Assembly (NCBI GenBank): GCA_913059105.1
Contig: CAJXRL010000073.1
Coordinates: forward strand, 1-10,873
Reading direction: 5' to 3'
DNA: 10,873 bases
Source of the DNA: an uncultured Flavobacteriales bacterium
GTDB taxonomy: Bacteria; Bacteroidota; Bacteroidia; Flavobacteriales_E; Vicingaceae
Shown here: positions 5,611-10,873 of the stretch, one piece after another
Layout: each line of letters opens with the position of its first letter
How positions within the stretch are numbered: the stretch's first letter is position 1
Position numbers and translations under genes: made by a program
The notes under the pieces: model-generated
Seen by the model: the letters and a program-made list of their open reading frames with translations, nothing else
What the model was told of the DNA's origin: nothing
The model's database searches: none

Positions 5611-6231
5611 GTGGAAGAATATCCTTCGAAACTTTTAGCCAATGCCATTGAGCAATTTTCCTCACTTCCAGGAGTTGGAAGAAGAACCGCCATGCGACTT
5701 GCCCTATTTCTATTGAAACAAGAAAAGGAAGAAGTGAATCGTTTTGGAGAAGCTTTTATAAAGCTTAGAAATGAAATTAAGTATTGCGAAAAGTGCTATA
5801 ACATCTCAGAAGATAAAATTTGCTCAATCTGCTGCAACGGTCTGCGCGATGAGAGTTTGATTTGTGTGGTAGAAGATGTACGTGACGTAATGGCCATTGA
5901 GAATACGGGACAATATAAAGGTCAATATCATGTTTTAGGTGGAATTATTTCGCCCATGGATGGAATTGGACCTTCGGACATTAGAATTGAAGAATTAGTA
6001 GAAAGAGTGTCACATGGAAAGGCTAAAGAAGTTATTATGGCGCTTAGCACAACGATGGAAGGAGACACTACCAATTTTTACATTTTTAAACGATTGAAAG
6101 ATTTTGAAATCAATATTTCTGCTATTGCAAGAGGTATTTCTGTTGGCGACGAATTAGAGTATGCCGATGAGTTAACCTTAGGGCGTTCTTTATTGAATAG
6201 AGTTCCTTATGAAAATACTTTAGTCAGATAA
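5611..6231 (+). CDS. recR: Recombination protein RecR
   Basis: 206-residue RecR, part of the RecFOR pathway that loads RecA at single-stranded gaps; it works with RecO and RecF as a ring-shaped clamp. The domains are in the usual order: a helix-hairpin-helix with SLPGVGRRTAMRLA (18-31), a four-Cys zinc finger (C59, C62, C71, C74), a Toprim domain starting at LICVVEDVRDVMAIE (83-97) and continuing through HVLGGIISP (107-115), and the C-terminal GISVGDELEYADELTLGR (175-192). Length matches the family (about 200). The start is GTG at 5611, giving MEEYPSKLL, which aligns with the normal RecR N-terminus; no upstream ATG fits. The stop is one base before the ATG of the glycosyltransferase gene, so the two are probably cotranscribed and translationally coupled. 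All key residues are present. Confidence 0.97.
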   Translation: MEEYPSKLLANAIEQFSSLPGVGRRTAMRLALFLLKQEKEEVNRFGEAFIKLRNEIKYCEKCYNISEDKICSICCNGLRDESLICVVEDVRDVMAIENTGQYKGQYHVLGGIISPMDGIGPSDIRIEELVERVSHGKAKEVIMALSTTMEGDTTNFYIFKRLKDFEINISAIARGISVGDELEYADELTLGRSLLNRVPYENTLVR

Positions 6232-6232
6232 A

Positions 6233-8191
6233 ATGAAGTTAAGTGTTATCATTGTCAATTACAACGTTCAATACTTTTTAGAAAATTGTCTGAATTCCGT
6301 TTACAACTCATCAAAGGGCATTGATTTTGAAGTTCTAGTAGTGGACAACAATTCTGTTGACGGTTCGCTCGAAATGTTGAAGGAAAAATTTCCTCAAACA
6401 ACAGTAATTGCAAACAAAGACAACAAGGGTTTTTCAAAGGCAAACAATCAAGGCATAAAAAAAGCAAAGGGCGAATATGTTTTATTGCTCAACCCCGATA
6501 CAGTAGTTGAAGAGAACACTTTTAAGTTGTGCTGCGACTATATGGATTCGAATCCGAAGTCCGGGGGACTTGGAGTTAAAATGCTAGACGGGAAAGGTAA
6601 TTTTTTACCAGAATCTAAAAGGGGCTTACCTACTCCTTCAGTTGCTTTTTACAAAATATTTGGACTATCCTCACTCTTTCCAAAATCAGAAAAATTTGGC
6701 CAATATCATTTGGGTCACTTGAGCAAAGATGAGAACCACAAAATTGAAATTTTAAGTGGCGCCTTCATGATGATGCGAATGTCTGTTTTAGACAAAATTG
6801 GCCTTTTAGACGAGAGCTTTTTCATGTACGGAGAAGATATTGATCTTTCTTATCGAATTACGCAGGCCGGCTATACAAATCACTATTTTTCAGAAACTCA
6901 AATCATTCATTACAAAGGAGAGAGCACTAAAAAAAGCAGCATTAATTATGTATTTGTTTTTTACCGTGCGATGGCCATTTTTGCTAAAAAACACTTCTCT
7001 AATAAGAATGCTCAGCTCTTTTCAACCTTAATCAATTTTGCAATATATATTCGTGCTGGTTTAGCTGTTTTAACTCGAACAATTAAACATTTTTTACTCC
7101 CTTTAGTTGATAGTATTGTTTTAGGAAGTGGAGTGTATCTGTTTAAAGAATATTACGAAGACAACGTAAAATTTATCTCGGGCGGAGCATATCCTGAGGA
7201 GGTTGAAACCTATGGTATTCCAATCATTATTCTGATTTATTTATTATCGCTTTTGTTCAATGGAACTTTCTCCATTCCAACTTCTTTTAAAAAGGTATTG
7301 AATGGCGTTTTCAGCGGTTCCGCTCTATTATTGATGGTGTATTCTTTATTGAGTGAAAACTATCGTTTTTCAAGGGCCATCATTCTGTTCACGGTTATTT
7401 TTGCAAGCATCGTCATTCCCCTTTTTCGCTATGTACTCCACCTACTGCGAATCAGAAAGTTTAATAGTAATAGAGCGCAACGAATTGCCATGGTGGGAAA
7501 AGCCGATGAACTAAATAGAATCAGTTCTTTTTTAAAGAAAACACTGATAAAACCAGAAAAAATCATCAATGTAAATGCAGAAAATGATGGAGTCAGCAAC
7601 GAAGGGTTTTCTGCTAGACTTTATCAGTTAAAAGACATTATAGATATTTATGATATTAACGAAGTTATTTTTTGTGCTAAAGACTTAAGCTCGACTCAAA
7701 TTATTGAGCAAATGAGCGCAATAGAAAAAGAAAATGTTGATTTCAAAATTGCGCCTCCAGAGAGTTTATACATAATTGGTAGCAACAGTATAGAAAGCTC
7801 AGGAGAGTATTACATATTGGCTTCTGACACTATATTAAAACCTGTTAACCAGAAAAATAAACGCAGCTTAGATTTATTATTATCGATATTCTTCCTTCTT
7901 CTATCTCCTCTATTCTTTTGGTTTGTAGCCGAAAAAAGAAGTTATTATAGTAACCTTTTTAGCGTGCTTTTGAGTAACATTTCATTTGTAGGTTTTTACT
8001 CTTCAAGTGAAATGGTTGATAAAAATTTAAAAATTAAAAAGGGCATTCTCAATCCTACTGATTTACACGATTCTTTTACTCTTGACCTTGATAATATTGA
8101 GCAACTCAATTTTGAATATGGCAGAGATTACAGCGTAGTGAAAGACCTAGAGATTGTTTTCAAAAACATTGGCCAATTGGGGAGAAAGTAA
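6233..8191 (+). CDS. Family-2 glycosyltransferase fused to a truncated glycosylphosphotransferase-like membrane half
   Basis: 652 residues in two parts. Residues 1-240 are a GT-A family-2 glycosyltransferase resembling WbbL-type rhamnosyltransferases: VIIVNYN (5-11), VVDNNSVDGS (36-45), LLNPDT (85-90, the sugar-nucleotide/metal site) and MYGEDIDLSYR (198-208, catalytic base region). All look intact. The second half copies the plan of WcaJ-like polyprenyl glycosylphosphotransferases: about four membrane helices (285-402), a Rossmann-like domain starting RIAMVGKADE (417-426), then KRSLDLLLSIFFLLLSP (543-559), the entry helix of the sugar-transferase domain. After that the usual RQ.R.G...FKFRTM...DE region is missing. 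The chain jumps to pieces matching the domain's end: LLSNISFVG (579-587), LKIKKGILNP (599-608) and YSVVKDLEIVFKNI (633-646). So the C-terminal half probably cannot transfer sugar-phosphate and may be a membrane or lipid-carrier platform. Start is ATG 6233, one base after recR. The acceptor and polymer are unknown. Confidence 0.88.
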   Translation: MKLSVIIVNYNVQYFLENCLNSVYNSSKGIDFEVLVVDNNSVDGSLEMLKEKFPQTTVIANKDNKGFSKANNQGIKKAKGEYVLLLNPDTVVEENTFKLCCDYMDSNPKSGGLGVKMLDGKGNFLPESKRGLPTPSVAFYKIFGLSSLFPKSEKFGQYHLGHLSKDENHKIEILSGAFMMMRMSVLDKIGLLDESFFMYGEDIDLSYRITQAGYTNHYFSETQIIHYKGESTKKSSINYVFVFYRAMAIFAKKHFSNKNAQLFSTLINFAIYIRAGLAVLTRTIKHFLLPLVDSIVLGSGVYLFKEYYEDNVKFISGGAYPEEVETYGIPIIILIYLLSLLFNGTFSIPTSFKKVLNGVFSGSALLLMVYSLLSENYRFSRAIILFTVIFASIVIPLFRYVLHLLRIRKFNSNRAQRIAMVGKADELNRISSFLKKTLIKPEKIINVNAENDGVSNEGFSARLYQLKDIIDIYDINEVIFCAKDLSSTQIIEQMSAIEKENVDFKIAPPESLYIIGSNSIESSGEYYILASDTILKPVNQKNKRSLDLLLSIFFLLLSPLFFWFVAEKRSYYSNLFSVLLSNISFVGFYSSSEMVDKNLKIKKGILNPTDLHDSFTLDLDNIEQLNFEYGRDYSVVKDLEIVFKNIGQLGRK

Positions 8192-8235
8192 AAGTCTTGC
8201 CCGCTTCGACTCCGCTCAGCATGACAAGACTTTTA
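8189..8235 (+). terminator. Hairpin terminator of the recR-glycosyltransferase unit, repeat in loop
   Basis: TAAAAGTCTTG (8189-8199) and CAAGACTTTTA (8225-8235) form a perfect 11-bp stem whose left arm includes the TAA stop codon. The 25-base loop contains CTTCGACTCCGCTCAG (8204-8219), identical to the copy at 5359-5374. The right arm ends in TTTT, giving a short U-tract in the transcript. Position directly at the gene end makes a terminator role likely. Confidence 0.6.
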
Positions 8236-8266
8236 ACTTTAGGATGTACATCTTATTAGGGCATAA

Positions 8267-8315
8267 AAAAATCCCTTGTCACATTGAGCGAAGGCGAAAT
8301 GGACAAGGGATTTTT
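8267..8315. terminator. Bidirectional intrinsic terminator between convergent genes
   Basis: AAAAATCCCTTGTC (8267-8280) pairs perfectly with GACAAGGGATTTTT (8302-8315): a 14-bp stem with a U-tract on each strand (ATTTTTATTT on +, seven T on -). It lies between the glycosyltransferase (+) and isocitrate dehydrogenase (-) genes and can end both. The loop region reads as a diverged, inverted copy of the CTTCGACTCCGCTCAG repeat (8276-8300). Confidence 0.85.
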
Positions 8316-8323
8316 ATTTAGCA

Positions 8324-8357
8324 AGAGATCCAAGCAGAGCTGAAGAGCTCAATCTCT
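8324..8357 (-). repeat. Compound hairpin overlapping the isocitrate dehydrogenase stop codon
   Basis: AGAGAT (8324-8329) pairs with ATCTCT (8352-8357), and GAGCT (8337-8341) with AGCTC (8346-8350) around a GAAG tetraloop on the plus strand. It overlaps the minus-strand stop codon of the isocitrate dehydrogenase gene and precedes the bidirectional terminator. No U-run follows, so 3'-end protection is as likely as termination. Confidence 0.4.
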
Positions 8358-10569
8358 ACCCTATAATTTCATTCAAAGTAGCACTTGGTCTCATTGTCTT
8401 TTCTACGATAGACTCGTCGGGATTATAATATCCTTTTATATCAACAGCAACACCTTGCGCACTATTCAATTCTTCTACAATTTGATCTTCATTCGATTCC
8501 AATGTGTGAGCTAAGCCCATAAATGAAGCTTTCAATTCTTCATCCTCGTTTTGAGCCGCTAACGCTTTTGCCCAATACAATGCTAGATAAAAATGACTTC
8601 CTCGGTTGTCCAACTCATTTACTTTTCTAGAAGGAGATTTTCCGTTTAACAACAACTGCTCTGTTGCTTGATCCAAACATTCGCCTAATACCTTCGCATG
8701 TCGGTTTCCTGTCTTCTCACTCAAGTGTTCTAAAGAAACTGCCAAAGCTAAAAATTCACCAAGGGAATCCCAACGCAAATGGTTCTCATCTGTTAACTGC
8801 TCTACATGTTTTGGTGCAGAACCGCCTGCTCCTGTTTCGAACAATCCTCCACCATTCATCAGTGGCACAATGGATAACATTTTTGCCGACGTGCCTAATT
8901 CTAAAATCGGGAACAAATCAGTTAAATAATCTCGCAAAACATTTCCAGTTACAGAAACAGCATTTTCTCCCTCCTTTACTCTTTTAAGCGTAAATTTAGT
9001 TGCCTCTTTTGGAGACATGATTTGAATATCTAATCCTTCTATATCGTGATTCGGTAAATATGCTTTTACCTTGTTTATCAATTCTGCATCGTGAGCTCTG
9101 TTTTCATCCAACCAAAAAATGGTTGGCCACCCTGTCGCTCTAGCTCTGTTCACAGCCAATTCAACCCAATTCTTAATAGGAGCATCTTTTACTTGGCACA
9201 TTCTCCAAATATCTCCCGCTTCTACGTTGTGCTCTAATAATGAAGTTCCATCTTGACTTAGCACCTTAACAGTCCCAGCAGTTTTTATTTCAAAAGTTTT
9301 GTCATGTGATCCATACTCTTCAGCTTTTTGAGCCATCAGCCCAACATTAGGAACTGTTCCCATTGTAGTAGGATCAAATGCTCCATGCTCTTTACAAAAC
9401 TTAAACGTTTCATCGTAAACTGCAGCATAACTGCTGTCAGGAATTATTGCTTTTGTTTCTTGTAATTTACCTTTTGCATTCCACATCATTCCTGAAGTTC
9501 GAATCATCGCTGGCATTGATGCATCAATAATTACATCAGATGGAACATGTAAATTGGTAATTCCTTTATCAGAATTTACCATAGCCATATCTGGTCCATC
9601 CTCCATGCACTTTTCAATTGCTGCTAAAACAGCTGCTTTTTTATCCGCATCAAGCTCGTCTAATTGTGCAATAACACTTCCTAAACCGTCGTTTGGATTT
9701 GCTCCAATTTTATCTAAGTCCTCTCCAAATTGATCAAATACTTCGTCAAAAAATACTCGAACTGCAAGACCAAAAATAATAGGATCTGAAACCTTCATCA
9801 TGGTAGCTTTCATGTGCAATGAAAACAACATGCTATTTGCTTTAGCTGCCTCTTTTTGTTCTTTCAAAAAGACCATTAACGCCTTTTTACTTAGAAAAGT
9901 AGCATCAATAACTTCACCAGTAAGCAGCGGAACACTCGATTTCAACACCTCTACTTCGCCATTGCTTTTGTGCAATTCAATCTTTACATCATCAGTTTTT
10001 TGCAGTGTAATAGACTTTTCATTTGAGCAAAAATCATTTGCATCCATGGTTGCAACATGAGATTTTGTATCACTTGCCCAAGCACCCATTGAATGAGGGT
10101 TGCGCTTTGCAAATTCCTTAACTGCTTTAGGTGCTCTTCTATCAGAGTTGCCTTCTCGCAATACTGGATTCACTGCGCTGCCTTTAATCTTATCGTATCT
10201 TACTTTAATCGATTTCTCTTCCTCTGTATTCACAGCTTCAGGATAATTAGGAATATTAAATCCTTGGCTTTGTAACTCTTCAATTACCGCTAACAATTGA
10301 GGAACCGAAGCAGAAATGTTTGGGAGTTTAATAATGTTAGCCTCGGCCGTTTTTGCTAACTCCCCTAATTCAGCTAAGGCATCATTTACCTTTTGGTCAT
10401 CTTCCAAGAACTCAGGAAATACCGCCAAAACTCTCGATGCTAACGAAATATCTCTTGTCTCCACTTCAACATCTGCAGCATTTGTAAAACGCTTAACAAT
10501 TGGTAAAAATGAATAGGTTGCTAAAGCCGGTGCTTCATCAGTTTTAGTGTAAATGATTTTTTGTGCCAT
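8356..10569 (-). CDS. icd: Monomeric NADP-dependent isocitrate dehydrogenase
   Basis: 737-residue enzyme of the monomeric IDH family (EC 1.1.1.42): oxidative decarboxylation of isocitrate to 2-oxoglutarate with NADP+ in the TCA cycle, cytoplasmic. Length matches the family (about 740), unlike the roughly 415-residue dimeric type. With a constant offset of one residue from the Azotobacter vinelandii enzyme as I recall its numbering, all key sites are present. Isocitrate-binding S131 and N134 lie in the run S-A-V-N-P-V-L-R-E-G-N-S-D-R-R-A-P. Catalytic K254 is in LHMKATMMKVSDP and Y419 in AEEYGSHDK. Metal ligands are D349 (VIIDASMP), D547 and D551 (RDYLTDLFP). NADP contacts are H588, R599 and R648. 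Start is ATG at 10569-10567, about 63 bases after a TATCTTTG -7 box. It stands alone, convergent with the glycosyltransferase gene across a bidirectional terminator. No anomalies in the frame. Confidence 0.97.
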   Translation of the reverse strand: MAQKIIYTKTDEAPALATYSFLPIVKRFTNAADVEVETRDISLASRVLAVFPEFLEDDQKVNDALAELGELAKTAEANIIKLPNISASVPQLLAVIEELQSQGFNIPNYPEAVNTEEEKSIKVRYDKIKGSAVNPVLREGNSDRRAPKAVKEFAKRNPHSMGAWASDTKSHVATMDANDFCSNEKSITLQKTDDVKIELHKSNGEVEVLKSSVPLLTGEVIDATFLSKKALMVFLKEQKEAAKANSMLFSLHMKATMMKVSDPIIFGLAVRVFFDEVFDQFGEDLDKIGANPNDGLGSVIAQLDELDADKKAAVLAAIEKCMEDGPDMAMVNSDKGITNLHVPSDVIIDASMPAMIRTSGMMWNAKGKLQETKAIIPDSSYAAVYDETFKFCKEHGAFDPTTMGTVPNVGLMAQKAEEYGSHDKTFEIKTAGTVKVLSQDGTSLLEHNVEAGDIWRMCQVKDAPIKNWVELAVNRARATGWPTIFWLDENRAHDAELINKVKAYLPNHDIEGLDIQIMSPKEATKFTLKRVKEGENAVSVTGNVLRDYLTDLFPILELGTSAKMLSIVPLMNGGGLFETGAGGSAPKHVEQLTDENHLRWDSLGEFLALAVSLEHLSEKTGNRHAKVLGECLDQATEQLLLNGKSPSRKVNELDNRGSHFYLALYWAKALAAQNEDEELKASFMGLAHTLESNEDQIVEELNSAQGVAVDIKGYYNPDESIVEKTMRPSATLNEIIG

Positions 10570-10632
10570 CTTTGTTTAATTAGAATTTCTATTTCTCCAA
10601 AAGTCAGTTTGCTCATCCATTTTGAAGGGGCG

Positions 10633-10659
10633 CAAAGATAATTTTTTTCTTTTGGTCAA
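10633..10659 (-). promoter_or_regulatory. Candidate promoter for isocitrate dehydrogenase
   Basis: On the minus strand, TTG (10659-10657), a 16-base A-rich spacer, then TATCTTTG (10640-10633), an exact TAnnTTTG -7 box. Transcription would begin near 10626, leaving a leader of about 55-60 bases before ATG 10569. No Shine-Dalgarno sequence; the region before the ATG is A/T-rich, as usual in Bacteroidota. Confidence 0.5.
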
Positions 10660-10755
10660 GAATCACTTTTTAATTGAAATATGTAGTCCAATATTTTTAA
10701 TTCTATAGTATCCAATTTTTGATTATCTTAGTAGCAGTCAACAAACTAATGTCTT

Positions 10756-10836
10756 ATGAAAAAACTTCTATTACTTCTAGCCATTTGTTTGTTTCAATTT
10801 CAAAGCAGTAAAGCCTGCTCTTGCCATGGAGAATAT
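10756..10836 (+). CDS. Secreted protein, N-terminal fragment (3' truncated by contig end)
   Basis: 27 codons: MKKLLLLLAICLFQFQSSKA followed by CSCHGEY, then adapter sequence. KK plus a long hydrophobic core is a Sec signal peptide. Cleavage after SKA would leave CSCHGE at the mature N-terminus. The residues before the Cys (S-K-A) do not make a good lipobox because of the Lys, so ordinary secretion is more likely than a lipoprotein. A Cys-x-Cys mature start is seen in various small secreted bacterial proteins, but too little is left to assign a family. ATG 10756 is the only start fitting the signal peptide. It is divergent from the isocitrate dehydrogenase gene across 186 bases that hold that gene's promoter and no other gene I can see; a weak TATCTTAG lies about 30 bases upstream. 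Confidence 0.75.
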
Positions 10837-10873
10837 CTGTCTCTTATACACATCTCCGAGCCCACGAGACAGG
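10837..10873 (-). other. Illumina Nextera i7 adapter, reverse complement (artefact)
   Basis: Starts with the reverse-complement mosaic end CTGTCTCTTATACACATCT (10837-10855), followed by the adapter stem (10856-10870) and AGG, the first three bases of the reverse-complemented N703 index. It is the exact reverse complement of 10-46. Genomic sequence ends at 10836. Confidence 0.98.

Noticed and set aside
8664..8987. 107-codon plus-strand frame inside the isocitrate dehydrogenase gene
   Set aside because: It is antisense to a fully conserved enzyme, has no recognisable motif and looks like a frame shadow; the same applies to other short antisense frames over leuS, GSCFA, the channel and the glycosyltransferase.
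10..10873. 37-base perfect terminal inverted repeats suggesting a composite transposon
   Set aside because: Both ends are Nextera adapter with an N703 index, and no transposase gene is present.
1..10873. CRISPR array, tRNA or rRNA genes, prophage, toxin-antitoxin or defence system
   Set aside because: No regularly spaced direct repeats, cloverleaf-like segments, or recognisable phage or defence proteins were found on either strand by eye.

Overview
The window is a low-GC stretch of bacterial chromosome, most likely from the Bacteroidota (Flavobacteriales-like). Pointers are the GSCFA-family protein, the M23 peptidase with an HxC in place of the usual HxH, a PorT-like small beta-barrel ending its signal peptide in FAQ, the S23-type four-helix-bundle gene, TAnnTTTG-like -7 boxes, the lack of Shine-Dalgarno sequences, and an intergenic CTTCGACTCCGCTCAG repeat. 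These are family-level recognitions made by eye, so the genus is not determined.

Both ends are artificial. Positions 1-46 are Illumina Nextera i7 adapter with index TTCTGCCT (N703), and 10837-10873 is the reverse complement of the same adapter. Genomic sequence is therefore 47-10836, and the first and last genes are cut at library or assembly boundaries, not by biology.

Layout: the C-terminal third of leucyl-tRNA synthetase (leuS, +); a secreted small outer-membrane beta-barrel protein (+); a membrane-anchored M23 peptidase (+); a four-helix-bundle (S23) gene on the minus strand inside an inverted-repeat-bounded segment, with a probable one-base frame disruption at its start; a voltage-gated K+ channel with a C-terminal zinc ribbon (-); a divergent GSCFA-domain protein (+); a 270-bp gene-free gap with a hairpin repeat and low-complexity sequence; recR (+) followed one base later by a large fusion of a family-2 glycosyltransferase with a truncated polyprenyl glycosylphosphotransferase-like half (+); a convergent pair of hairpin terminators; monomeric NADP-dependent isocitrate dehydrogenase (-); and the first 27 codons of a secreted cysteine-containing protein (+).

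Most of this is housekeeping (translation, recombination repair, TCA cycle) mixed with envelope functions (beta-barrel, peptidoglycan hydrolase, cell-surface glycosyltransferase, ion channel). I see no defence island, phage, integron, CRISPR array or multi-gene novel system. The best leads are the glycosyltransferase fused to a phosphoglycosyltransferase that seems to have lost its catalytic core, the IR-bounded S23 segment, the reuse of one repeat in several terminator-like hairpins, and the Cys-for-His change in the M23 site.
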